DNA of 64,000 bases, taken from positions 24,989 to 88,988 of the forward strand of contig CAYMNQ010000008.1 in assembly GCA_964391865.1 (NCBI GenBank), written 5' to 3'. The translations under genes were made by a program, and so were the position numbers. Below the pieces are notes generated by a model. That model was not told the DNA's origin and made no database searches. It worked only from the letters and a program-made list of their open reading frames with translations. Below are positions 34,958 to 43,787 of the stretch, piece after piece. This stretch comes from DASZQL01 sp964391865. GTDB lineage: Bacteria > Planctomycetota > Phycisphaerae > Phycisphaerales > UBA1924. Each line of letters opens with the position of its first letter. Within the stretch, counting starts at the first letter, position 1.

Positions 34958-35659
34958 TTACCGCGCCAGCCGCGCGGCCAATTCGTCAACACCCTCACGC
35001 GTGAGCGCGTCGAAGAAGTCGACGATCTTCCCCTCTCGGTCGATCAGCAGCGCCTTTGTCGGGTGCACGATATTCGCCATCGTCCCGCCCCCCGGCAGCG
35101 TGATCTGGTCCGCCGCGTTCTCACTGACCCCGAACTTCAGCCCCGCCACGATCGCGCGGACTTGTTCCGCTTCGCCCGTCAGGAACCGCCATCGCCCGTC
35201 GTTCACGCCCATCGACTCCGCGTGCGCCCTCAACCGCTCGGGCGTGTCGTTCACCGGATCAACACTGATCGAGACGAACCCCACATCCTTCGCCGCCGCC
35301 GAGTGATACACCGGCAGCAGCAGCCCCATCATCACCGGGCACGCCGTCGGGCAGTGCGTGAAGGTGAACACCACAACCGTGCGCTGCCCGCGCAGCACTT
35401 CGCGCCCAACCCGCGCGCCGTCCTGATCGATCAGAGAAAACTCCGGGATCGTCATCGACGCGATGAACGCACGCCGCGATTCCAGCGCCGATTCATCGAT
35501 GCGCTGGCGCTCGGCATCCCCCCCACCGGGCCCGCGCATCCGACCCGCTGCGAACACGATCATCACCCCCGCGCCGACCAGCGCCAGCGCGATCACGACC
35601 ATCGCCGCGCTCGGCCGGCCGCCCAACGTCACGCGCGAGTCAGAAGGGCCAGAGCGCAT
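34958..35659 (-). CDS. SCO1/SenC-family copper chaperone
   Basis: A 233-aa protein from ATG 35659, a start that overlaps the end of the haem O synthase gene by 20 bp. A membrane anchor lies at about residues 20-40 (MVVIALALVGAGVMIVFAAG). The thioredoxin-like domain has the SCO copper site: VVFTFTHCPTACPVMMGLLL (C-x-x-x-C) and the later histidine in NIVHPTKALLIDREG. SVDPVNDTPERLRAHAES is typical. Such proteins deliver copper to the CuA centre of cytochrome c oxidase subunit II. The upstream gene, with which it is probably cotranslated, makes haem O for the same enzyme. A downstream GTG or ATG start is possible, as the first residues are poorly conserved. Confidence 0.9.
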   Translation of the reverse strand: MRSGPSDSRVTLGGRPSAAMVVIALALVGAGVMIVFAAGRMRGPGGGDAERQRIDESALESRRAFIASMTIPEFSLIDQDGARVGREVLRGQRTVVVFTFTHCPTACPVMMGLLLPVYHSAAAKDVGFVSISVDPVNDTPERLRAHAESMGVNDGRWRFLTGEAEQVRAIVAGLKFGVSENAADQITLPGGGTMANIVHPTKALLIDREGKIVDFFDALTREGVDELAARLAR

Positions 35660-36629
35660 CGCCCACCATCCCCAGCAGCACCGCCGGCAGGTACATGATC
35701 GACGCAAAGAACACCTTCATGGCCGCCGCTTCGTTCTTCACGCGCCACAGCCGCGCCGCCGCCGCCGCGAACAGCACGCCGCACACCAGCGCAAAGATCG
35801 CGTACCCCCACCCCAGCCGGTCGGGCATCGCCGGCACCGGCAGCAGCGAGATCGGAACCAGCAGCACCGACCACAGCAGCACGACGAAACTCGTTCGCAC
35901 GCCGCCCGGGTCGGTCACCGGCAGCACGCGGTGCCCGGCCCGCCCGTAGTCCTCGCGGTACTTCCACGCCAGCGCCAGAAAGTGCGGGATCTGCCACACG
36001 AACATGATGAGGAAGATGGTCCACCCGCCCGGCTCCGCCAGCGAGCGCATCGATGCGCTGCCCTCGAACCCCGATCCCGCCGCCCAGCCGATCAGCGGCG
36101 GGAGTGCCCCCGGCACCGCGCCCACGATGGTTGACAGCGTCGACACCGGCTTCATCGGCGTGTACAGCAGCACATAGCTCGCGATCGTCGCCGCCGACAC
36201 GATCGCCGCGGCCGGGTTCGTCCCGAACCACAGGATCGTTACACCGATGATCCCGCACGCCCCGCCGAACATCGCGCCCACGCGGCTCGGCATCCGCCCC
36301 GCCGGCATCGGGCGGCGCTTCGTGCGCTCCATCAGCCCGTCACGCCGAACCTCCATCGCCATGTTCAGCGCGTTCGCGCCCGCGGCGGAGATCGCCGTCC
36401 CGATCATGCACCACACCACCGCCCACGCCGCCCCGCTAATCGTCCACCCGCGCCCCAGCGCCGCCAGGATGAACCCCACACCCGTCGTCACCAGCACCAT
36501 CCGCACGATGCCCGGCTTCGCCAGTTGAAAAAGGTCCGACAGCCGCGTGGGCCGAACCACCACCGGCTCGATCGGGCGAGGGCCGATCGAGGCCCGCGAG
36601 TCGGACATCGTTCCAGGAACCTGAGTCAT
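35640..36629 (-). CDS. ctaB: Protohaem IX farnesyltransferase (haem O synthase)
   Basis: A 329-aa polytopic UbiA-superfamily prenyltransferase that farnesylates haem B to haem O for terminal oxidases. The first prenyl-diphosphate motif region reads NALNMAMEVRRDGLMERTKR with RRPMPAGR after it, close to the usual N-x-x-x-D-x-x-x-D form but with Glu at the first acidic position. The second site is seen as YTPMKPVSTLSTIVGAVPGA and in WKYREDYGRAGHRVLPV. About eight or nine hydrophobic helices are visible. The N-terminal 25 residues are variable, and an internal ATG (MSDSRASIG) could be the true start. It overlaps the SCO gene downstream. Part of cytochrome oxidase biogenesis. Confidence 0.93.
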   Translation of the reverse strand: MTQVPGTMSDSRASIGPRPIEPVVVRPTRLSDLFQLAKPGIVRMVLVTTGVGFILAALGRGWTISGAAWAVVWCMIGTAISAAGANALNMAMEVRRDGLMERTKRRPMPAGRMPSRVGAMFGGACGIIGVTILWFGTNPAAAIVSAATIASYVLLYTPMKPVSTLSTIVGAVPGALPPLIGWAAGSGFEGSASMRSLAEPGGWTIFLIMFVWQIPHFLALAWKYREDYGRAGHRVLPVTDPGGVRTSFVVLLWSVLLVPISLLPVPAMPDRLGWGYAIFALVCGVLFAAAAARLWRVKNEAAAMKVFFASIMYLPAVLLGMVGDALWPF

Positions 36630-36739
36630 GCCGCGTGCGAAAGCTCCGCAGTTGGTTCGAATCGCTCATCCGAACCAAGAGCCCGGATTGTAGCCCGTAT
36701 CGATCAGCGCCGAGCGAGAACGACACACACCGCATGCAC

Positions 36740-37999
36740 TCAAGGCCCCTTCGTTATCCCCATCACCCGCACATCCACCCACACAGGGAAGTGGTCGCTC
36801 GGATGGTCCTCGAATGCCTCCTTCGCCACATCCTCCTTCGCGCCGGGTGAATCCCCCGCCCCGCGCCACACGCCCGAGTCTCGCACGATCAACCCCTGCG
36901 ACGGCAGCACATAGTCCACGCGCAAGCGGAACTTCGCCGTCGCATCGGGGCGCAGCCGTTCCATCGGCGTCTTGCTCACCGGCGCCACGCCCGCCTGAAC
37001 GCGCGCGTTCTTCAGCAGCAGGTCCATGGGCTTTGCGCGCCCGTCGCCCCGGCCAGGATCCGCATTCAGATCGCCCATCACGACGAAGAGCGCGTCTTCC
37101 GTCAAGCCGCCGCGTTTCCCCGCGTCGTCAACAATGTACGCCGCGCCGTTGATGTAGTCCGCCAGCAGCCGAATCTCATCGTGATTCCGCCGGCCGTTGC
37201 GGTCCTCATCCCCATCAAACACCGGCGGCGTCGGATGGCTGCACAGCACATGCAGCACCGCCCCGTTCCGGAGCTTCACCGGCACATCCCAGTGCGACTT
37301 GCTCGACAGCGGCAGCGCCGCCAGTTCCTCCGCGCTGTACCAGCCCACACCGCCCTCGCCCGCCGATTCCTGGCCCTCCGCCGGCGGCAACAGCGCGCCG
37401 GGCATGTCTTTCCATTTGAACGAGCGGAACGCGCGGATCTCGCTCTCGAGTATCGAAAGGTCCGAGCGCACCAGCAGCGCCATCGCGAATTGGCCGGGGA
37501 ACTCGCCGTACCCGAGGCAGTCCCCGCCGTACTCGCGCGAGCCGGGCTTCGTCACCACCGAGCCGTTGTTGTCGAGATCAAACCCGCTCGGCACGCCCGT
37601 GTTACTCGGCAGCATGATCGCGCGATACGACAGCCCCGCGAGCCCCTCCCCTTGCGCCACGCTCAGAAATCTCTCGATCAACAAGCCCGCGTTCTTCCCG
37701 CCACCGCCCCCGCTCTCCCCCGCGCCGTCGTACTGAATCTCGTTGATCAGCACGACATCAGGACGGATGCACTGCAACACCTCCGCCACGCGCTTTGCTT
37801 TCTGATTCGCTGCATCCGCGAGATGCTCGCTCCGCAGGTCCTGAACGTTGAACGTCGCGAGCCGCAGATCAACCAGGTCCCCCTTCACATCCCGCGGCCG
37901 CGGCTCGACCATATTCGGCAGCGGCTGAGCCAATGCCACCCCGCCGCCAATCGCCGTCACCCCCGCCAGAAACAATCCCAAAATGCGATCCACATTCAT
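36740..37999 (-). CDS. Exported endonuclease/exonuclease/phosphatase-fold protein
   Basis: A 419-aa protein from ATG 37999, chosen because GAGGAGG lies about 8 nt upstream. Signal peptide about 1-24 (LGLFLAGVTAIGGGVALAQP). EEP-fold motifs are LRLATFNVQDLR, DVVLINEIQYD (metal-binding glutamate), VLCSHPTPPVF, FVVMGDLNADPG (catalytic D and N) and HPSDHFPVWVDV (terminal S-D-H), so the active site looks complete. The insert of about 30 Gly-rich residues after NEIQYDGAGES is unusual. Likely a secreted metal-dependent phosphodiesterase or phosphatase; DNA, phospholipid or phosphate-ester substrates are all possible. It lies 110 bp beyond the haem O synthase start and ends facing it. Confidence 0.85.
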   Translation of the reverse strand: MNVDRILGLFLAGVTAIGGGVALAQPLPNMVEPRPRDVKGDLVDLRLATFNVQDLRSEHLADAANQKAKRVAEVLQCIRPDVVLINEIQYDGAGESGGGGGKNAGLLIERFLSVAQGEGLAGLSYRAIMLPSNTGVPSGFDLDNNGSVVTKPGSREYGGDCLGYGEFPGQFAMALLVRSDLSILESEIRAFRSFKWKDMPGALLPPAEGQESAGEGGVGWYSAEELAALPLSSKSHWDVPVKLRNGAVLHVLCSHPTPPVFDGDEDRNGRRNHDEIRLLADYINGAAYIVDDAGKRGGLTEDALFVVMGDLNADPGRGDGRAKPMDLLLKNARVQAGVAPVSKTPMERLRPDATAKFRLRVDYVLPSQGLIVRDSGVWRGAGDSPGAKEDVAKEAFEDHPSDHFPVWVDVRVMGITKGP

Positions 38000-38146
38000 G
38001 ACAGCGTCCTCCTCGGCAGGCCTTTCCAACCTCGACCCACCAAGCCGATCTTCTGGCGCAAACTGTTCGCAGCCACGCCGAAGCCTACCGCCCGGCAGCC
38101 GCCCGGTTTGTCCCGAAGCCCGAGCGGCGCTACCCTGCCACAGCCC

Positions 38147-38220
38147 GCCCCGATAGCTCAGTTGGATAGAGCAGCCGCCTTCTAAGCGGCAGGTCAGAGG
38201 TTCGAATCCTCTTCGGGGCG
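38147..38220 (+). tRNA. tRNA-Arg (anticodon UCU)
   Basis: A 74-nt cloverleaf. The acceptor stem is GCCCCGA/TCGGGGC with discriminator G, the D arm contains AGCTCAGTTGGATAGAGC, the anticodon stem is GCCGC/GCGGC around loop CTTCTAA, and the T arm is CAGAGGTTCGAATCCTCT. The TCT anticodon reads AGA/AGG. CCA is not encoded. Confidence 0.97.
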
Positions 38221-38334
38221 CTTCTCCAGCGCGAATGGCAACCCGAACTCGTGTTGCGATTCAGTCTCAGCAAGCATACGATCCCGTGATCCCAGCGACG
38301 CTTTCGCGTACTGCCGGCGATCTCGGAGTCCCTC

Positions 38335-38817
38335 GTGGTCAGCCAAGCCCCCGCCAACCTAGGCCAGCCTGCCCAGCCCAATGGAAATCCCCTCGCTTCG
38401 CTTCCGGGCACGGGCGCGGGGGCGGCGGCCAAGATCGGCGAGTGCGGTCTCGGCTCCGACTGCGGCTGTGCCCAGGCCGACGCCGGGCGGCTTCCCACCG
38501 CTGTCTCGCTCAACCAAATTGCCGCGACGCCGCCAGCCGCCCGCCTGACGGCCCTGAAGCCCGGCCAGTCGGGCGTTGTTGTTGACGCCGCGATGGACGA
38601 TGACGACGCCGCCCAGCTCCGCGCGATGGGTCTGCGGCCCAATGCCCGCGTGGTGCTGTGCCGATCGGGCGAGCCGTGCATCGTGCGAGTGCTAGGGGCG
38701 TGCGGCTGCGAGAGCCGCATCGGGCTGGCCCGCCCCCTCGCCGAGCGCGTCATGGTCAACCCCGCCGCACCGGAGTCGAACGGCGCGCCGGAGACTCCCT
38801 CCCCCGCTCCTCGCTGA
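38335..38817 (+). CDS. feoA: FeoA-domain protein with Cys-rich N-terminus
   Basis: A 160-aa protein from GTG 38335. Residues about 65-140 are an SH3-like FeoA domain: ALKPGQSGVVVDAAMDDDDA, AQLRAMGLRPNARVVLCRSG and RIGLARPLAERVMV. FeoA supports ferrous iron uptake through FeoB. The N-terminal 60 residues are not part of the family core and contain a cysteine cluster (IGECGLGSDCGCAQ), perhaps an iron or iron-sulfur sensing site. The feoB gene starts 3 nt after the stop, so the two are an operon. It follows the tRNA gene by about 110 bp. Confidence 0.88.
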   Translation: MVSQAPANLGQPAQPNGNPLASLPGTGAGAAAKIGECGLGSDCGCAQADAGRLPTAVSLNQIAATPPAARLTALKPGQSGVVVDAAMDDDDAAQLRAMGLRPNARVVLCRSGEPCIVRVLGACGCESRIGLARPLAERVMVNPAAPESNGAPETPSPAPR

Positions 38818-38820
38818 CGG

Positions 38821-40839
38821 ATGAACCTCGCCGCCGTGCCCGGACCCACCACACCAGCTCTGACCGGTCCTGCTGCCGCCGCCGGCGAGCGCGGCACCGG
38901 GCTCGTGCGGGTTGCGCTGCTGGGGAACCCCAACACGGGAAAAACCACGCTCTTCAACCGGCTCAGCGGTCTGCGCCACAAGACGGCGAACTTCCCCGGC
39001 ACGACGCAAGAAGCACGCATCGGGCAGGTGCGGATCGAATCGTCGGCGGTCGAACTGATCGACCTGCCGGGGGTGTACTCGCTCGAACTGGCGCAGGCGG
39101 AATCAGAACTCTGCCGCGCGGTGCTCGCGGGGCAGGCGGCACCGGCGGGGCACGCGCTGCGCGAGCCCGACGCGGTGTGCGTTGTGGTCGACGCCACCAA
39201 TCTCTCTCGCGGGTTGATGATGGTGGGCGAAGCTCTGCGGCGTCGGCTGCCCACCGTCATCGCGCTGAACATGATGGACCTCGCCCGCCGCACCGGGCTC
39301 TCGATCAACACCGCAGAGTTCGAAGCCGCGCTCGGCTGCCGCGCCATCCCCTGCTGTGCCCGCAGCGGCGACGGCGTGGATCGTTTGCGCGCCGCGCTCA
39401 CCGAGGCGCGCGTGCCGAACCATACGCCCCCCGGCTCCGAAGCCGCGCTCGCGCAGTGGGCCGATGATCTCTACGCCCGCGTCGCGTCGGGGAACCCCGC
39501 GCAGGGCGAGAACCTGACCGACAGGCTCGACCGCGCCTTCACGCACCCGGTCCTGGGTGTCGCGATCTTCGCCGCCGTGATGACGGCCGTCTTCTGGCTG
39601 ATCTTCTCCCTCGCGAACTACCCGATGGACCTGATCGATCACGTCTTCGCCTGGCTGACGGCGGGGGTGAAAAGCATCGTGCCGCCGGGAATTCTGCACG
39701 ATTTCCTCTCCGACGGCGTGGTCACCGGCATCGGCGCGACCGTCATCTTCCTGCCGCAGATCTGCCTCCTCTTCTTCACCATCTCCCTGCTCGAGGACAC
39801 GGGGTATCTGGCCCGGGCCGCGTTCGTCATGGACCGCGTCCTGCGCCCCTTCGGGCTGCCGGGTCACGCCTTCGTGCCGCTGCTGTCGTCGCACGCGTGC
39901 GCCCTGCCGGGGATCATGGCGACCCGCGCCATCCCCGACCGCAAGCAGCGCCTCGCCACCATCCTCGTCGCGCCCTTTATGACGTGCTCCGCGCGCCTGC
40001 CCGTGTACGTCCTCGTCACCACCATCCTGTTCCGAGATCGCCCGCTCCTGGCGTCGCTCGCGTTCGTCGGCTGCTACGCGCTCGGCGCGCTCGCGGGACT
40101 GTTCAGCGCGTTGATCGCGCGCCGGACCATCCTCCGCGGCAAAGCACGCCCCATGGCGCTCGAACTCCCCAGCTACAAGCTCCCTTCGATCACCAACGCG
40201 CTCATCTCAACCTTCGACCGCGCCCTCGTCTTCGTGAAGAACGCCGGCACGGTGATCCTCGCGATCTGCATCGTTCTGTGGTGGCTCGGCAGCTACCCGA
40301 AAGTCGCGCCCACCGCCGAGGTGAACGAACTGCGCACGCAGGCGGCATCGATCGCAACAGCCGAGCCTCAAAAGGCCGCCGAACTCGAGGCCGCCGCCGA
40401 TCACGCCGAAGCAGCGCACGCAAAAGCCATGAGCTTCGCGGGCCGCGCGGGCCGCTTCGCGCAGCCGATTTTCTCACCGCTGGGATACGACTGGCAGCTC
40501 ACCGTGGGCGTGCTGACCAGCTTCGCGGCCCGCGAGGTGTTCGTTTCAACATTGGCCGTGATCGTCGCCGGCGAGGAGGATGCCGAGGCGGAGGGCGTGC
40601 TCGAACAGGTGCAGAACGCGAAGCGCGACGACGGCGCGCCGGTCTTCACCCCGGCGGTGTGCTGGTCGGTGCTCGTGTTCTACGTGCTCGCGATGCAGTG
40701 CCTGCCCACGCTCGCCGTCACCGCCCGCGAAGCCGGCGGCGTGAAGTGGGCGCTGCTGCAGTTGGCGTGGATGAGCGCGCTGGCGTATCTCGCAGCGATG
40801 CTCGTCTACCAGTCCCTCCGCGCTGCGGGGATCGCGTGA
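38821..40839 (+). CDS. feoB: Ferrous iron transporter FeoB
   Basis: A 672-aa inner-membrane Fe(II) transporter. The N-terminal GTPase domain has G1 GNPNTGKTT, G3 IDLPGVYSL, G4 NMMDLARR and a G5-like CCARSGDG. A helical bundle (about 150-215) follows, then the transmembrane part with two gate motifs (VPLLSSHACALPGIMATRAI and LVAPFMTCSARLPVYVLVTT). An inserted charged segment rich in Ala and Glu at about residues 500-540 (AASIATAEPQKAAELEAAAD) separates the helices. It is translated just after feoA. Its stop shares a base with the start of a small membrane ORF in the position where feoC is found in enterobacteria. Confidence 0.95.
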   Translation: MNLAAVPGPTTPALTGPAAAAGERGTGLVRVALLGNPNTGKTTLFNRLSGLRHKTANFPGTTQEARIGQVRIESSAVELIDLPGVYSLELAQAESELCRAVLAGQAAPAGHALREPDAVCVVVDATNLSRGLMMVGEALRRRLPTVIALNMMDLARRTGLSINTAEFEAALGCRAIPCCARSGDGVDRLRAALTEARVPNHTPPGSEAALAQWADDLYARVASGNPAQGENLTDRLDRAFTHPVLGVAIFAAVMTAVFWLIFSLANYPMDLIDHVFAWLTAGVKSIVPPGILHDFLSDGVVTGIGATVIFLPQICLLFFTISLLEDTGYLARAAFVMDRVLRPFGLPGHAFVPLLSSHACALPGIMATRAIPDRKQRLATILVAPFMTCSARLPVYVLVTTILFRDRPLLASLAFVGCYALGALAGLFSALIARRTILRGKARPMALELPSYKLPSITNALISTFDRALVFVKNAGTVILAICIVLWWLGSYPKVAPTAEVNELRTQAASIATAEPQKAAELEAAADHAEAAHAKAMSFAGRAGRFAQPIFSPLGYDWQLTVGVLTSFAAREVFVSTLAVIVAGEEDAEAEGVLEQVQNAKRDDGAPVFTPAVCWSVLVFYVLAMQCLPTLAVTAREAGGVKWALLQLAWMSALAYLAAMLVYQSLRAAGIA

Positions 40840-41057
40840 TGAGCGATGGACCCAGCGTGATGGCACGCAGCGCGCCGCCGGCACCGCTGCCGGTGGGCGA
40901 CTGGCAGTTCTGGGTCGTCACGGTTCTCGCGATCATCGCCGCTGGGTGGCTGCTGCGCGGCGTGCTGCCGATCCCGGCGCTGCGGGCACGGCTGCGCCGA
41001 AACAAGCAGACCAAGCGCGCAACGCTGACGATCGACGGCCAATCGGTCAGCAGGTGA
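40839..41057 (+). CDS. Small membrane protein after feoB
   Basis: A 72-aa ORF whose ATG overlaps the feoB stop (TGATG), strongly suggesting coupling. It has one predicted membrane helix (WQFWVVTVLAIIAAGWLLRG), then a basic segment (RARLRRNKQTKRATLTIDGQ). It has no similarity that I recognise to FeoC, which is a soluble winged helix. It may be a FeoB partner by position, or a conserved small protein of unrelated role. Confidence 0.65.
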   Translation: MSDGPSVMARSAPPAPLPVGDWQFWVVTVLAIIAAGWLLRGVLPIPALRARLRRNKQTKRATLTIDGQSVSR

Positions 41058-41552
41058 GAAGTGCAGCCGGCGGTCACGCGCCGCGCCACCGAAACAGCCC
41101 CGCGACACGGCAACGGCGAATCCCCGGCAAGTCCGCATTCGTGCGCGCGCCGCTGACATGTCCCGCCATCAACGCCAAGAAAATCAAAGAGTTCTGAGAA
41201 TCATCACAACCCCGGAAATGCCAGGCACTTCCACGCACCAGACCGCGATCGCACCAGCGCGCAGGGTCACGTTTGTGCGCACAGAAGTGACGCAACGCCT
41301 GATAGGTAGAGGGCGTGCTCAACGGCGCCCTCCACCCTGCCGACCGGATGCATACGTCTCGGCGGAGTGAGAGTCCGACTCGATCGGCGGCACACGCCCG
41401 ACGGCACACACCGTCAAGCCGCCGCCGACCACCGCTTCGACGCTCGGCGAAAGCCGAGCCCAAGTTCGATCCGCCCGTCGACGGGTTTTCTCGCAGATGT
41501 CTCCCGGCCTCAGACTCAAGGCTCACAACTCAATGCGCAAGCCGCCGCGACC
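41058..41552. other. Convergent gene-free stretch with one hairpin
   Basis: About 495 bases between the converging feoB unit and the DUF4097 gene. Perfect 7-bp arms GAGGGCG (41309-41315) and CGCCCTC (41326-41332) form a hairpin with no T-run. No supported coding sequence was seen; the minus-strand frame here lacks a ribosome binding site and domain content. Confidence 0.45.
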
Positions 41553-42512
41553 TCAAGCGCCCGGTTCCGCGATGCGCACGGTCAGGTCGCCGACATCGGT
41601 CTCGAACTTCAACTTCGGGCCGGGGGCCGCGAAGTCCGCCATGAATCGCTTGCGCTTCTGCTCAACGTGCTTCATGGGCGTATCGCCCAGCTTCACGCTC
41701 AGATCGCCGGTGTCGACGGCCGCGCTGAGCGAGCCGCTCAGTCCGGCAGGGAGGCCCACATCGAGATCGCCCACATCGGTGAGCGCGGTGATCGGCTGGC
41801 CCGGCTCGCCGAAGACGTGCAGGCTGAGGTCGCCGACATTCGTGCGGCAATTGATCTGGCCCGCGGCGCGGGCGTTGATGTCGCCGACGTCGGTCTGCGC
41901 CGTCAGGTTTCCGGTGATGTTCTTGGCCGTGATGTCGCCGACATCCGTCTTTACGTTCAGCCCGCCGGCGATGTTCTGGGCGTCGACATCACCGACGTCG
42001 GTCGTGATCTTCGCGCCCGACGAGAAGTCGCGGATGTTCACTTCGCCCACATCGACGCCAATGACCAGCTTCGCGTTCGCCGGCGCGGTGATGCGCCACT
42101 CGACGGAGTAGTTCTTCTTGTTGCTCGACTTCGGGTGCTCCGCTTTCGCGAGCACGGTGCCGGGTGTGCCGGCGACTTCCGCGAGTGACAGACGGATTTC
42201 AGCGAGCGCTTCGTCGGCGCGCTTCTGCGTGGAACCGCGGCCCTTCTTGATGACCACCGCCGAAACGCCCGTCGCCGCCGCGTCGGAGACGACGGTGATG
42301 TCTCCCACGGTGTTGTCGACGGTGAGTTGCGTGGCATTCACCGACGCGATGAGGTTGGACTCAGCGGTGGCTTCGAAGGGGGTACCGATCGAGCAGCCGA
42401 TGGGGCCCATCGCCAGCAACCCGGCGGCAATAAGCCCCGCGCCGAGGGGGCGCGAGCGGGCGAGAAGGTCATCGATCCGGCCGGAGAAAGCGGTCGCGCA
42501 GCGCTGCGTCAT
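41553..42512 (-). CDS. DUF4097-family lipoprotein with TDVGD beta repeats
   Basis: A 319-aa lipoprotein (lipobox MGPIGC, cysteine at about residue 40). From about residue 65 it is a right-handed beta-repeat protein: TDVGD or a close variant (TNVGD, DTGD) occurs about seven times at spacings of about 20 residues (KITTDVGDVDAQNI, VKTDVGDITAKNITG, QTDVGDINARAAGQ, ALTDVGDLDVGLPAGL). DUF4097 repeats are seen in predicted adhesin or polymer-binding domains of many phyla; no enzymatic residue is apparent. It is divergent to the DUF1573 gene with a 216-bp spacer, and is probably a surface or periplasmic protein. Confidence 0.8.
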   Translation of the reverse strand: MTQRCATAFSGRIDDLLARSRPLGAGLIAAGLLAMGPIGCSIGTPFEATAESNLIASVNATQLTVDNTVGDITVVSDAAATGVSAVVIKKGRGSTQKRADEALAEIRLSLAEVAGTPGTVLAKAEHPKSSNKKNYSVEWRITAPANAKLVIGVDVGEVNIRDFSSGAKITTDVGDVDAQNIAGGLNVKTDVGDITAKNITGNLTAQTDVGDINARAAGQINCRTNVGDLSLHVFGEPGQPITALTDVGDLDVGLPAGLSGSLSAAVDTGDLSVKLGDTPMKHVEQKRKRFMADFAAPGPKLKFETDVGDLTVRIAEPGA

Positions 42513-42698
42513 GGTGGGCTCCGATCAGGGGAAAATGGGCCGAAGCAGAGTACACAGCCCCGGCGGCGGCCGGGACCTGCCGATTGTTCCGGGAATGTCG
42601 CGTTCGGTTTCATTCCGGTTCGCGCCGCAGAGACCGCCGAGCGTCGTGGGACCGATCGGGAATAACCGATCTATCTGTGGCCCCGATTCTGTTGGGTC

Positions 42699-42704
42699 TA
42701 TACT
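42699..42704 (+). promoter_or_regulatory. Candidate -10 box for the DUF1573 gene
   Basis: TATACT lies 24 nt before the ATG at 42729 and just ahead of a CAGGAG ribosome binding site; no clear -35 box was found at the usual spacing. A GATCGG/CCGATC inverted repeat is at 42654-42671. Confidence 0.3.
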
Positions 42705-42728
42705 CGGCTTCAGCCAGGAGTTTGGCGC

Positions 42729-43778
42729 ATGACTCGTTCGGCGATTTGGAATGCAGGCGTTCTGTCGGCGATCAGCGTGTTGACCCTCACCGGCGCATCC
42801 GTCGCTGGGCAGCAACCGGCAGCGCCCGCCGCCCCGGCACCGAGCGCGCCGACGGTGCAGATCCCCGTCACCATCGTGCCGCAGAACATCGACCTCGGCG
42901 ACATGATGCCCGAGACGAAGAAAACGGGCGAGGTGCAGATCACCAACGTCGGCTCCGCGCCGCTGAAGATTCTTGAAGTGCGGAGCACCTGCAACTGCAC
43001 GGTGCCGGAGCTGCCCGAGAAGGTGATCCAGCCCGGCGGGACGGTGCCGCTGCGGGCGACGTTCGAGTCGCCGCAGTACATGGGCCCGGTGCGGCGCAAT
43101 GTGTACGTCTTCTTCGAGGGGTACGGGCAGCCCGTGAAGATCGATATCGACTCGCGCGTGAACTACGGCGTGAAGGCGATCGTGAAGTACACGCCCGAGG
43201 GGCAGTACCGGCTGGGCGAATTCACGCTCGAGGACATCATGGGTCGACCGTTCCGCGTGCTGGCGGCGAATCGCCAGCCCCCGGTGTTTCTCGACGGCTT
43301 TGACCCGGCGAAAGACGCGCCGCGCTCGAAGTACGTGATCAAGGTCGATCTGAAGAACATCCCGGAAGCGGAACTGCCCAAGTGGTTCATGGTGGAACTC
43401 GATCACCCGACCGCCGCCGTGGTTGACATGCGGATCATCCGGGGTGACCCGAAAGCGCCGAAGCCCGTCAGCGGCGGGTGGCAGCTCTCGCACGAGCGCG
43501 TGCTCATGTGGAACATGAAGCCCGGAGCGTCGAAGGAAATCGGCGTGGTCCTGAAGAACCTCAACCCGGGGCTGCCTGCGGACATCGATAAGCTGCGCCC
43601 GAGCAACGAGCAGGTGAAAGCAACATTCGTGCGCTTCGAGCAGACGCCCGAGGGGCCGAAGGCGATCATCCGCATCGACACGAACGCGGAGTCGAGCGGG
43701 CTGCTCTTCTCGACGATCACGATGGCGACGCAGGGGACGGAGCAGACCTTCGACCTGATCGGGCGATTTGTGCCGTGA
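42729..43778 (+). CDS. DUF1573 domain protein, exported
   Basis: A 349-aa protein with CAGGAG about 9 nt upstream. Signal peptide about 1-27 (GVLSAISVLTLTGASVAG) and a Pro/Ala-rich linker. DUF1573 (Ig-like) motifs are LGDMMPETKKTGEVQITNVG, PLKILEVRSTCNCTVPELPE and VIQPGGTVPLRATFESPQ, the CNC motif being characteristic. A second Ig-like region extends to about residue 340 (DLKNIPEAELPKWFMVELDH, MKPGASKEIGVVLKN). DUF1573 proteins are common in planctomycetes and Bacteroidetes and are usually exported; their role is not established. Transcribed alone, from the opposite strand to its leftward neighbour. Confidence 0.85.
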   Translation: MTRSAIWNAGVLSAISVLTLTGASVAGQQPAAPAAPAPSAPTVQIPVTIVPQNIDLGDMMPETKKTGEVQITNVGSAPLKILEVRSTCNCTVPELPEKVIQPGGTVPLRATFESPQYMGPVRRNVYVFFEGYGQPVKIDIDSRVNYGVKAIVKYTPEGQYRLGEFTLEDIMGRPFRVLAANRQPPVFLDGFDPAKDAPRSKYVIKVDLKNIPEAELPKWFMVELDHPTAAVVDMRIIRGDPKAPKPVSGGWQLSHERVLMWNMKPGASKEIGVVLKNLNPGLPADIDKLRPSNEQVKATFVRFEQTPEGPKAIIRIDTNAESSGLLFSTITMATQGTEQTFDLIGRFVP

Positions 43779-43787
43779 TCGTGCTCC

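Noticed and set aside
38335..41057. Possible lateral island next to the tRNA-Arg gene
   Set aside because: tRNA genes are common insertion sites, but the genes after it are ordinary feoAB with normal composition, and no integrase or repeat of the tRNA 3' end was seen.
41074..41526. Minus-strand frame after feoB
   Set aside because: No ribosome binding site, no domain, biased composition and crosses the hairpin at 41309-41332.
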